Assembly: GCA_013398955.1 (NCBI GenBank)
Contig: VWPU01009428.1
Coordinates: 1-64,000, forward strand
Length of the DNA: 64,000 nt
From: Callaeas wilsoni
Lineage: Eukaryota > Chordata > Aves > Passeriformes > Callaeidae
Reading direction: 5' to 3'
Shown: positions 1 through 12,125 of the stretch, piece by piece
Position numbering within the stretch: the first letter of the stretch is position 1
Layout of the letters: the number at the start of each line of letters is the position of its first letter
Program-made: the position numbers and the translations under genes
Notes under the pieces: generated by a model
The model's input: only the letters and a program-made list of their open reading frames with translations
The model's database searches: none
What the model was told of the DNA's origin: nothing

Positions 1-3000
1 CTGTCCAAACCGAGACAACAGGTAAGAAAAACAAATGCACATCCTGGAGTGCTTCAATCATTGCAGGTATTTCAAACTACAATCTGCCAGTTTTTCTTCA
101 TAAACCCACGTAAATATATATAAAATTTGGACACAAGGCAGAAATTACCATTTTTCTTGAGTGGAAAAAAAATTAGCAGAAGAAATACACAGAAATATAA
201 ATTTTTTATATATATAAAAAATTATCATATCAAAATGAGAATTAGATCAAACTAAAACAAAGCACCACAAATGCCCAGGCAGATTTTGTCTGCCTGGGAA
301 TAGATGGTCAAAATGACAAACTACACTTTTTATGAAAAAAGGAAAAGGATATCAGAAAAGATGCATCATTTTCAGTTATGGAAGGAAAAAAAACCCCAAT
401 CCAATAGGCAAGAAGCACCAGCAAGAAGAACAGTTTTTCTTAAATCAGAAGTCATTTGGAAGACTAAAGCTCAGCAAATTCTCTAAGGATCAAAACTGTA
501 CCTTACATAAATGTGCTGTACTGTAAGCTCAGTGAAGACAACAATTTTCACAGCTTCATAAATGCTCCACATAATCCTTATCCCAACCCTCTGTGCAGCT
601 CAGTCGCTGCCAGGTACCACCCAACTGCACAGGTAAGCCACGGAAGCACTGATCAAAAGGCAGGGTTGAAGAGAGAGTCCCATTTAAATCAGAGTACTTC
701 ACATGCTGGCATCTTGCTGCACTTGGAAATTCTTTGATTTTGCTGGAATGCTGACTTGAAGGACCTTTCTTGAATGAGGTTAAGCAAAGGAGGAAGTCAA
801 AAGCATCTCTGTCACTTCCTGCTGCGCTGTGGCAGGTTGAGCTGTGCTGCCCAGCCAAGCTGGGCTTTCTTCCTTTCTCCAAAGCCTGAGGGTGGGCTCT
901 TCTTGACAACTGTTCCCCCCTTGCCCCCAGAGCCTCAGGGGGAATAATCCATTATATGGGTTTTTTGTGATCCCTCATTTCTTCCAAAAAGAGCCACTTT
1001 GCCACATCTGGTACGCTGGGGCCACAGCTGCTGTCATTTAGCCTCACTTTCTCCTGAATTACTGGATTACACAAAAGCAATTTGAGGTTCCTCGGTGTCA
1101 GCAAAGCAGCTGGGAAGCCTGCATAAAGCCACTGGGCTGAGCTGTTAGAGCTCTGTTTGGAAGAGATCTTTACTTGAAATAGCTGAAGTATCATAAAATA
1201 TATATTGTAAAATATGTCAGAGGTGCCAAGAAAACTAATCTAGACAGAGATGAAAGTGTTAGCATTTCTTAAAATGGTCTATAAAAATATATTCTCCATT
1301 AATGCACACAAGAATCTAAGTAGTTACCCTGATTCTGCCCAGGCATGGTTCTACTCCACCATGATAGCACTAGACCTAACAGAATCTTAATGCCAAATTC
1401 ACAAAATAGAATTGAGAACAGATCTGTGAGAGCGTGGCACTTGCTAAAGATAGGAAAATGGCTCCTGGTCCCCAATCTGCAGAGGTCAATAGCAGAAACA
1501 TTTCTAAATGAGGTGACTGTGCATTCAACTTAGATGAACCTAATCAGCTGGATCAGCTCAGCAAGATGAGACCTTTAAGAACTGCACTTTTTGGCCACAG
1601 GTAAGCACAGTCACAATTGCAGGTCCATCACCTTGACTGCAAAAACCTTTGCCAGTTCCTTCAGGATAAAGGCACAAACATTGGCTTCTGCCTGCAAAGG
1701 CGGCTCCTGGGTGGTTTGGAAAGGCAGTCAAGTTGTCAATCTAAAACATAACTCACATGTCATCTACAGAAATATTTAAAACATATCCCCCATGTTTCTG
1801 GGATGGGCTGTCATTGTACTTGAAAAGTTTGTGGAAGTGAAAGAATCAATTCACCAGACATCATTGCTAATTCTATGTCTTAAACTACCTTTTTAAAAAA
1901 GCCCCTGAAGATAAACCAAAGATAAAAATACAAATCCTTTAAGAGAAACTATAGAAACATTGGAAAAGATGGGCAAAGGTTAAGAAACAAAGGCAGAAAC
2001 AAAAGTCTGAAGAAAACTGGAAGTGGTTTGGGACATATTTTCCCCATATGCACACCTGTGAGCTTCAAGCTGGGACACACACAGGTGTGCCACCAAAAGA
2101 TTCTGCCCGTGACAGTTCACAATCATTTTTACGTAACCCGCAAGCTTTAATCACCACCTAAATCTAGGAACCAGAACAACTCCTCCAAACCTACTACTAG
2201 TACCCATTCCAAGACATGGTTACCTGGTACATGTTCTCCCAGACCCTACACTTGTGCAAATCAGGCAAAAGCCAAATTGATCAACAGGCAATAAGGGAAC
2301 TAAAAGATGAAAATCACTACTTGCAATCAAAGAAAGTTTTGGATCTCCAAACTATACAGCAGCCAACACTTGCTGCCATCCCTGAGATATGTGCTCTGGT
2401 AGGTCTGTGCCTACCACATCTGATAGGTCGACTGATACCTTAATTTAGTTTGCATATGATGAGCTAAGTGAATTGTGAAAACATCTTGATTGGAATCGTT
2501 TATATTACAGGAATCTCTTTAAAATAGAAATGACATCTGATCATTTCATATGGTGATGCATTTGACTAAGCCATTAGAAATTCTATTTCAAAGACCCTAT
2601 TTGAAATATCCTGAGAGCATCATGATGCCTTTGAAGCAGTATGAGAAGTTTAGAACAACTTGAAAATGCATGTTACTGGTAATTCTTAATTTTCAGCAGG
2701 ACTTGCATCCCTTTGAGGGAATTTAAGTTATCCAGGTACAAAACCTGTCTGATGTAAAAGCAGCAGCACAGAGATATACAAATATATAAATGCAGAAATT
2801 CATTAAACCTTTGCATATACAACAGAATCACTGAAACATCAAGTTCTACACACTAGGCAAGTACTGACTAGCTAAGTATATGCATCTTAATGATAGAAAG
2901 GGAAGGAATTTGACCAATATGTAAATAGCAAAAGATTTGGTCTTCTGCTCTGTTCACAATTACACGGTGGGACTATATTTTACAATACCATTAACTGCCT

Positions 3001-3304
3001 AATAAATTACAGAAGGAATTATCAAAACTAATAAATTCAGTTTGATCAAGCCATTAGGAATTTTGCAATTGGCAAAGCAATGCAAAGTAACATTTAGAAT
3101 TAAAAAATCTGAAATTAGAATAAGAAAATTCTATTCTGACGCATTTACATATCACCATTTCACCTTGAAGTTTCAAAGCAGTTGCAAGACAAAGGCATCA
3201 CTTCTATTTTACAACTTTAAAAAGCCAAGGTGGATGAATCCTGCAGTTCAGAAAAGATGTGCAAAGACAGTGTGTCCCAGGTTATTCTGTTCCATACAAC
3301 CCAT
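1..3304. other. DIP2A intron 1, left edge, nothing recognised
   Basis: No exon, RNA gene or transposable element was seen. The minus-strand frame 556-909 (117 codons) has no family resemblance. Confidence 0.5.
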
Positions 3305-3309
3305 ACTTG

Positions 3310-4437
3310 TGTCTTGGTTTGAAAGACAGGTGTCTGCTAAGGAAAGCAGGAGCCTCCCTTGGAATGGAAAATGTAAACCTCTTCTCTCCAAATTATTACA
3401 ATTTTGAAATTAAGGGGCTCTCAGGCAAAGAGATGAGAATAGGAATAACAGTTCTTTACTAGTATGTATAATAAGGCAAACAAACAACAACTGTGGCATT
3501 AACAACAACCAGAACCAGAAACCCAGTGACAGCCTTCTCGGCCGCAGGCACTTTCCCCGTTGGCGCAGTGCCGGTCACAGCCGGCAGGGGCGCTGGTGGC
3601 TCCCGGTGTGCAGGGCAGGTGCGATGATTCCCCTGCAGCTGCAGGGGGCGCTCCGGCGCGAGCTCGGGGAGCGCGCGGTAATGGTGGTGTGACCGAGATG
3701 GGAAGGGATGGAAGAGAGGCTCGCGGCACAAACCCCCAGGGGCAGCTGAGCCCAGCAGGACTCTCAGAAGCAGCAAGCTGGAACTGCAGGAATGAACAAG
3801 AATCCCGGGGTGGTAGAGGAGATGTATCAAACTCCAGAGCTGTAGTGAGAACCCTGGGATGTCTGGGGCAGGGGGGGGAGGTGCAGGGCTACAGTACTAC
3901 AGGGCTACTGAAAGCTCAGAGCGGTGCCACAGAAACGGCAGCGGTGGGGCAGTGGCAGCCGGGCTCCAAGCACGGCAGGGAGAAGCAGGCTCAGGATCTC
4001 GGGCACCCGGGCAGATGGTGAAGAGTCCCTCTTTTTAGTGAGATAGGTGTTAATAAGGTCTCAGTTCAGTGGCTGCTCTCATGAGCAGAGGCTCACCCCA
4101 TGGCAGAAGAAGCAGGACCAGGCTGGACTACGGCAGTAACAGTGAATTCCCTTCCCCAAGTAGCAGCTCCGACCGTCCTCCTCCAAAGCCGAGAGAGAGA
4201 GAGCACTAAGGGCTGCACCCAACCCCATTTTCCCCAGTCCCAAATCTTGTGGTATCTGTCCCCTACACAGGAAACATTAAGTAAAGAGAGAGTAGCCAGC
4301 TGCACCCCTCCCCTGAGCTGATAACTTCTTTTGTCTCTGTTAAGTATCCAGTCGTTATTGTCTCTTAGAAACACACTGTGGGGAAAATTCCTTAAGAGGA
4401 AAAAAAAACCAAAAGGAGAATTCCTAAAACCCTAACA
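3310..4437 (-). mobile_element. ERVL-like solo LTR, copy A, perfect target duplication
   Basis: In plus-strand reading the element runs from TGTCTTGGTTTGAAAG to CCTAAAACCCTAACA. It is flanked on both sides by ACTTG (3305-3309 and 4438-4442). It is the same LTR as copies B and C but inverted, so its transcriptional orientation is minus, the same as DIP2A. The reversed AGTAAA signal lies at 3455-3460. A minus-strand open frame (3459-3830) ends in the same hydrophobic segment as in the other copies. Confidence 0.95.
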
Positions 4438-6642
4438 ACTTGTGAACTTTGTGTGTAGGTAGGGAGAAGAGAGAGCTGCTCCTTTTTAACCCTGGAACTG
4501 CCTGGCTTAAACACTTACGTGCTTCATCTGCCAGAAGTCAGCAATTGACAGCACAAAAGAAGGTTAAATAACTGGATCACAAAAGCTGCCTTAGCAGCAG
4601 TTTCTAGGCTCAGTTAAGCCAAATCAATGAATTGTTCTTCCACTGCTGCAGTAAATCCTTAAGCTTGGTCCACAGGGAGACAGGAAAAGCTCCAACTCTA
4701 CCACTTTCCTTCTATGCTGTTGGAGCTCCCTGCAGAACACAGACAGAGACTGACAGATGCCTGCTATACATACACTTGTGGGTGAACAACATCTATCACA
4801 CCAGGTACCACTTCCAGTTCTCATGATGGAGATCAGTAACGTTGCCATCCCCTTTAAAAAGCTGGGGAAAGCTACACACATGGGTAGGAAGGAATGGGAA
4901 TCCTCTGGCCCATAGGGAATGTACTGTCTGCTTCCACAAAAGCCAACAAAAGAAGGTGGAAAAAAACAGACTAGGAGTGGTCAGGCAGATCAATGCACAG
5001 GATCTTTAAACTTCAAGCCTTGAAGTTTACTTATCGATAACTCTGACACAGTTATTTTGGTAAGATTCCAAAGTGAAAAGTTTTAGAAAGAATGCTGTAT
5101 ATATGCAATGTGTTCCCCATCACAAAAATGCTGTTTCAAAACAACCAAAACTCCAGTGTACTACAGAAATGAAAACACTGGGTTTCTGTTTGTCACTTCC
5201 TAGATGCATCAAGGACAAAATATCAAAGTAGAATAACTGTCTGACATGTAGTAAGCAACTATTACAATAGTTGCTTTTGTTAATATTACAAAAATGAATG
5301 AGGCCAGAAATAATTGCCTGAACCAAGTCATTCTATGGTATCCCCAAAAAATTCCATGAAAACTGCTCCAAAGATGCAAATCTAGAAACAATCATGTATG
5401 GGGGAATCATAAACAAAAGCATTTCTAAAGCACAGTTTCTTTTCCTTTCACATCCTTCACAGACTCATTATATAATGCATAGTGATTAATTAACAGAATG
5501 AAGATATTTCAGACTATTCAACTGGTATGAAGCTTTATTTTTATGGTGTGTTTTTGGATGTCTGCAACATAGATTTTTTCCCCCTCCCTCCACTAATATG
5601 CAAGAAGTTACCCCATCAGTCACAGATACTTTACAGGCAACCAAGCATTTCATACTTACTACTTGCAAAAAGCTTGTATTCAAACTTTAGTAGCAACCAC
5701 AAAGATCACAGCAAAGGTGCCATTTAGACATGATGCACCACACTAAAGACTGAAGCAGACTGATTCAAAAACTCATGACCATGGAAATATCCAACTCATT
5801 TATGAGATAATGAAAATAATTAAAAAACCCACCAGCAAACCCCAAAACACTCATACAGCAGCACAACATTCAAAATTCACTGAGTGTGTCAAAAACATAC
5901 AATGAGAAGGTCTGTAACCTGTAGAGTCTACTCCATACACAAGTTATTTCAATTTGTAAACTATGAAACTTTTCCAATGGATTTCTAGGTCTCGGTTTCA
6001 GATTTGATTTGTTTCCTGACATGTCATTATCATGCCCTCACATGCACTGTAAAACCATGCTTTTAAAGAAAAGATTTACAGTTAATCTTGAAATAACTGG
6101 AGTGAGGTGGGGTGGCTACTGGGCAAAATTTTATGGTGAATGCAAACACTTTGACTTCTTAAAAAAAACCATTGGCATATTTAAAAAAAACCCAACCAGC
6201 TTCATCAGTATTCATGTTAAAACTACATAAATAACATAATGCAGTACAATTTTACTAAGAAATCAGACCTCACTAATATATTGGGTGCACGTAAGTCATC
6301 TGACCTGATCACAAAGAATCAGATGAATGACTAAGAGATCCTAGCTGAACTACAGAATGATAAACTGGGAAAAAAAAAAAAAAGAAACCAGATGAATTAC
6401 TCACAGAAGGAGGCAGCAAAGAAGCCAGCTGGTGCACACAAACATCCTCTCATGGCAGGAAAAAATACCTATCAATCCCTATTAGAACCAGAACAGTTCA
6501 GGGCTAGCACACTTGGTAAACCTTGGCACAGGTCCCTGTGGTGGCTAAACTTATTTACAATTTATTTCCAGTTATTAAGTATATTTTCTGATGAAATGGA
6601 GCGCTCCCTGAACAGCAAGAACAAAATGTTGGCAACAAAATG

Positions 6643-6714
6643 TTGAGCAGGGAGGTTGGACCAGATGACCCACTGTGGTTCCCTTCCAACCTGGCACATT
6701 CTGTGATTCTGTGG
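6643..6714 (+). mobile_element. CR1 tail fragment
   Basis: GGAGGTTGGACCAGATGACC, GTTCCCTTCCAACCTGGCAC and a TGTGATTCTGTG end form a typical plus-strand CR1 3' terminus. Confidence 0.93.
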
Positions 6715-7444
6715 TTTCTGCCAACTGCACCTTTTTCCTCGTTTATCTGTTAAAAAGAGCCAAAGGAAAACCAGGTTTTGTGTCTGCAGTCTCAGATGCT
6801 CAAGCCCCCAGCCAGCACCTGTTTGAGCTTGAATGTAACATGCTGGTCCCAGGCTGCTGCCAAGGGCTCGCCAGCAGTACTTTCTATGAAGTAAGGTTTG
6901 TTAAAACCTTATTTATGAAATGGATCTTTATCACAACAAAATATTGAACACAAGAATCATTTTCAAACTGGCTACTAAAGAACAAAGCATGTTAGGGAGA
7001 AAAGGTGAACCAACTCCAGTACAAACCAAACATGTTTCCAGAATGTCCCATGCAGTGATACCCATAATCACAGGCCTGAAAAATACTCTTTTGCAGTAAC
7101 ATACCCCTGGTTACCAACAATAATGATGATCTGGAAGAGACAGGTTGGCAGTACCTTAAGCCAATTACTCTTCCTTACCACTCCTGCCTAATCTTTGCAA
7201 TTGCTGCTTCCCAAAATATGCATATGGATATGGACTCTGTCCTGCATCTTTTGATCCTGTATCCATGTATTTGATGGCATTGCCTCTAAATGTCCTTACC
7301 AAGCTACTTGGTTATTTACCTCTACTAATCCTACTGTAAGATAAAAAGTGTCTGATTGTCAATTGCATGAGAAATATAAAGTGCCTTTAACTGGACCAAA
7401 CCTGAGAAATCTACTAAAAATGCTGCCATTTAGGAGGTGGTCAT

Positions 7445-7545
7445 ATTTATAGAATGAGAGAATGGTTTGCACAGATGGGACCTTAAAGCTCATCTAGTTT
7501 CAACACTCTTCTATGATCAGGCACATCTTCCACTAAACCAGGTAA
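7445..7545 (-). mobile_element. CR1 tail fragment, reverse orientation
   Basis: TATAGAATGAGAGAATGGTT, GGGACCTTAAAGCTCATCTA and CATCTTCCACTAAACCAGG are decayed reversed CR1 tail landmarks. Confidence 0.8.
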
Positions 7546-7655
7546 TTAATTATAATTTATAGAAATTATATAATGAATGTTATAATATCAATGATATTAT
7601 CAAAATATTATAATTTACAATTATGATGATATATTTAATATATTTTATAATTCCC
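7545..7655. repeat. AT-rich low-complexity patch
   Basis: About 110 bases almost entirely A and T, with many short palindromes (ATTATAAT and TATAATAT types). No function is evident. Confidence 0.8.
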
Positions 7656-10600
7656 TTGTTAAGGTCATATCATTAAACTGCTTTTCAATTCATTCATAGT
7701 GACTTATCTTTCCAGCTTCTTACTATCACATCAGTAACTTCAATACCTCTATTTTTTCCCAGGATTCCCCCATGGGAGTTATTCACAGAAGATTTTGGTC
7801 CATCCAAAAAGCTGGATTCTCAAGTCTTCCCTACTTACATAGACCTACCTCCTCCTGTCCTACAATACGCTCATCTATTTCCTGCCAAATTATGCTTCTG
7901 GTTTTCTGGTGGCCAATTTCTTACTTTTTTGAGTCTGGGAAACAGACAGGAGACAGAAAAATACCAATAAATTATTCAGAAAATCTGTACTGGAACAACC
8001 ATGAATGTCAGACAGGCAACTCACTTCAGAGGTTTTCCTTTTCTTTCTCTCATGTGTGATCTCTCCATGTCCATGCCACAGAGATTCATTGAGGGCTCAC
8101 CTCAAATCTAGTGTGCAGCTTTGGTGCTGTCATTATTGCCAGCACTGTTGAAAGGTCATTAAATGTGCTGAAAACTCTGTCCATCATGAGGGTGGCTGAG
8201 AAGGAGTGCAGCAGCTGAACTGTGAGAAACACAGGCAGGGAGGCAAAGGGTTTGTATGCATGAAGCAGGATCGCCATGGGAAGAGAAGGACCTGCTTCCT
8301 TTTGGATGCCCCAAAAACAACTGCTGAGGACACATTCTGCACCAGGCCCCTCAAACACCCTCAACACAACAAAACTTCAATTAAACAAAAAGTTTCAACA
8401 AAACCTAGTTTCAAGGAAGCAACAAAACATCGAAGTTCTTCCACTTGACACCAAACAGTTCTGTTTTCCTCAAGCTCTTCCATTACAAGCAGCTTTTTCC
8501 ATCACAGCTCCCTAACACTGAGCATTATTAAGTAATTACTAATCACTTAATCACTTGGAATCTCTTTATTAAAATAAAAAGATTGCAAGCAATTCCCTTA
8601 AAACAATATTCATCTATGAACTTTGGAAAGTTCACATAATTGATGCCTTAACAGTGAAGCCCAGTACAAAAAACCCAGTACTAATACACCACACTGAGTG
8701 TCCAGAATGCAAGCTCAAACTATTACACTTAAAATGACAAATACAAGAGTACAAAAAAATCAGATTTAATCTTATCCATTCAGTCCAACAAAGACCCTTG
8801 CGTGCAAGTACTGGGAAAATCTACATGACTACATTTATTTTTCAACAAGATCTGTGACTCATCCAGTGCACTGAAGAGATATTGTTCAATAAACAGAACA
8901 TTGAATAGGTATCTGTTTTGTTTCTTAATTCTTTTGCCAAGAAAGAAGAGGCTTTAGAATGCAGGAGCTCATGAACAGGAAGGTCATGGATGAAGGCGCA
9001 GATTAGCAGTACTTGTGAAGAAGTCACCACCTGTTTCACCTTCTTCATCTTAAACCAGAAAATCCATACTTGTTTATACTCAAAACAGTCTAATTCAGAC
9101 ATATCACAGTATGAAAAGTCACCTAATCCTAAATTCAGATTTAGTCTGAGTGTGAATTTATTTCAAATTACCTCCAAGATCACCAGCAGCACCTCTTGCT
9201 GGTATTGAAACCTGATAAAGCAGCAACAGCCTGTTGGATGCTTGGGACTAGATGCAGGACAGAAAGCAGGACCACCCAAGGACTTCAAAACCAAACCAAG
9301 CCAAAAAAACCCCCAGAAAACCCCAAACCCAAGAAGAGATGCTACCGTTCACATGGAAGTCAGTACCTTCAAAGATCTGCTTTCACCTTGTATAAAACGG
9401 CATTAAAATAGTTTCAAGATACATGCAGAATCAAGCAAGCTACTGTTAAGTTGGTTTTTACTCAGTCTCTTGCATTTAAACTGACGCAATTGGAATAGAA
9501 AAGTCTCCACACAAGAAACTCATTAGGAATGAAACTGTCTGAGTTCAAAGCAATAGGTTTTGACACTTGTCTCCAAAAGCCTGAGCACCACTGACATTAT
9601 CCTTCCAAATGCTGTGCTACCGAAGCACTTTGGCAGATGATTGAAAGGTGTTGTCAAAAAGCAGCACACTAAACTGCAGTGTCTAAATAAATAACAATAT
9701 ATTATTAAAAAATTAATTAAACATTAAAATGGCCAGAGCCACTTCAGCAAACCTCTGAGTTTCAAGGGCTTATGCTAAAGGGCTGCTTGCCTTTTCCATC
9801 TCTTATGGCAGTGACTATTTCAATTACCAAGACTTTGGCAATTTCTGCGATAAATGGAATATACCAGCATTTTTTAAACTGACACCCCAAATCATGTTTA
9901 AATTGCTTGAATAACTGGTTTAAACGCTCCTGAGACAAAGCCATTCTTGTTCAGGCATCTACATTACTTTATACTGGCATAAAAAACTCCCTACATTGCT
10001 AACACAGAAAATGCAGATACTTTTAGAGATAAGGATTTCAAATAGCTATAATCAGTCCCTTCATTTTAACTTATGATCAGAAGACACTTTAACAGCCTTG
10101 CTGCATTTCATAAATGGCTGTGAATTTTAAAACAATTAAATTCCTGTTAATCGAATATGTAGAAGCTGCTGATGTGACCTGTACAAACGCTGTTTCACTA
10201 TCTCTGCCCATTCATCTAGACTAGGTTTCTCAAATTCCCCAGTCTTGATTAAGACCAGGAAAAAAAATTTCAGTTCTCTACCATGACTTTTATTAATTCA
10301 TGAGCACTTTGATTTTTATTCCTGAAAAAATTAAGACTCTCCAGATGTCTGGTAAGAGAGCTCTCAACCCACCTATCTATCTACACATCTGTATATATTT
10401 GAACAATATTTTGCTTTTGGAAATGCAACTCCTTTCCCAAGAAAACCTTCTGGGCATACCATTATTAACAGCTCTATTTTTCAGCCAAAATTCTGCATGT
10501 TTAAGCTTTCCAATACCTCCAAGCTGCAGAGCTTTTCTGATTTTTATATGTGTTTCTTAGGATGCGCCTTGGTCTTATGAAAACCACTGATTCCCAGTAA

Positions 10601-10979
10601 TACTATATTCTCTACAGCTGCATGGCTAAATTGACCAGTGCTTCAGAAATTAGACATTCTCCCAGAAGTTTAGCTTCCCTCAGGACCAAAGGTATTCAAG
10701 TTTTCCTTAATTATCTTGTCAACTTTTCCAGTGTAGATGACTTAACCCATAAACCATGAGTTTAAAACACTCTAAACCTAACACAAATGGATAATAATTT
10801 CAAATTCTTATCTATTTCTATTACATGCTCAAGTGCTCTTTCAACAGCTTGACTGATTTATTCATACATTTAGAAAGTAATTTTAGCTCCCAAATTGTGA
10901 AAGATCCTTTAAAAATTTAAAATTTTACAGCTTTTACAGTTGCTACAGTTCCCTCTCCTCAAGATTCTAGAAAGCCCCC

Positions 10980-12120
10980 TGCTAGGGTTTAGGATTCTTC
11001 CTTTTGTTTCTTTCTCTTAGGGCATTTTCTCCCATATTTTACGAGGAGGCAATGACAACCAGGTACTTAGGAGAGACAAAAGACATGGTGGCCAAGCTCA
11101 GGGGAGGAGGCATTTGGCTACACTCCTCTTATCTGAGGGTTTCTCTGGGAGGGGTGGAGACACTGCGAGAACTGGGCTGGGAAAAAGGGGGCTGGGGCAG
11201 CTGCCAGCTCTCTCTTGTGCTCTCAGCATTCAGAAGGGAGAGAGGTTGCAGTCACTGTGGGGAGAATTCGTCATCCCTGCTGGGTTCCGTCTCCTGCCGC
11301 CTTTCTTCTACCGTGAGTAGAGCTCTACTCGAAAGAGCGGCCGTTACACTGGGATGTTATTAAAACCCGACCTCACCAAAGAGGGAACCCTTTGCCATCT
11401 GCTTGGGTGCCTCAGGGGAAACCCTGGGACCTCAAGCCCCTTTCTCCCCCCCAGGGAGCCTCTCTCTGCTGTGTTAGGGAGCTGGGTTGCCACTGCCCAG
11501 CCCTCCGCCGTTTCTTTGCCACTCCTCTGGGTTTTGTTGCTACACTTGTAGGTCTGCACCCCCTGCCCTGCCAGGACTCTCCAAGGTTCCAGCCCTGCCA
11601 GGACGCCCCATGGTTCCAGCTACACCTGTGGAGTTTCCGCTACCTCTTGTTTGCTACCCTGGGTGAGCCTGCCCTGCCGTTCTAGCTGCTGCTCCAAAGT
11701 TCCTGCTGCAGCCCATCTTCACCATTCAGCCTGTCCACCATTACTGTGTGGTCTTTGAGCTTGAACCACAGCGCCCCCGGCAGGCCCGGATGAATCATCG
11801 CACCTGCCCTGCCCACCAGGTGCCCGCCATCGCCCCTGCCGGCTGTGATCAGAACTACACCAAAGGGGAAAGTGCCTGCCGCCGAGAGAGGGCTTTTACT
11901 GACTTTCTGGTTTTGTTTGTTGTTGCTGCCATTGTGGCTGTTTGTTTGCTTTGTTATACATATACATACTAGTAAAGAACTGTTACTCCGTTTCTCATAT
12001 CTTTGCCTGAAATCCCCTTAATTTCAAAGTTATAATAATTCAGAGGAAAGGGGTCATATTTTCCATTCCAAGGGAGGCTCCTGCTTTCCTTGGCAGACAC
12101 CTGTCTTTCAAACCAAGCCA
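10980..12120 (+). mobile_element. ERVL-like solo LTR, copy B
   Basis: It starts TGCTAGGGTTTAGGATTC and ends CTTTCAAACCAAGCCA. The flanks are CCCCC (10975-10979) and GCCCC (12121-12125), a 5-bp duplication with one mismatch. An AGTAAA at 11971-11976 is a probable poly(A) signal. It contains a 74-codon open frame (11748-11972) with a hydrophobic end that is shared with copies A and C. No internal retroviral genes are attached. Confidence 0.93.
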
Positions 12121-12125
12121 GCCCC

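Larger units (their letters stand above)
4443..10974. other. DIP2A intron 1 stretch with two CR1 tails
   Basis: Only the CR1 tails at 6643-6714 and 7445-7545, an AT-rich patch (7545-7655) and an A/C-rich patch (about 9285-9340) were recognised. Confidence 0.5.

Noticed and set aside
304..486. Possible DIP2A exon 2, suggested by a YEKRKR-like peptide
   Set aside because: The peptide is on the plus strand, opposite to DIP2A. It has no splice sites and no flanking similarity.
556..909. 117-codon minus-strand open frame near the left edge
   Set aside because: No recognisable domain, coiled coil or splice context. Its length is not exceptional for 64 kb of sequence.
3560..4021. 153-codon plus-strand open frame
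   Set aside because: It lies inside LTR copy A, on the strand opposite to the LTR's own orientation, with GC-rich composition and no conservation in copies B and C.
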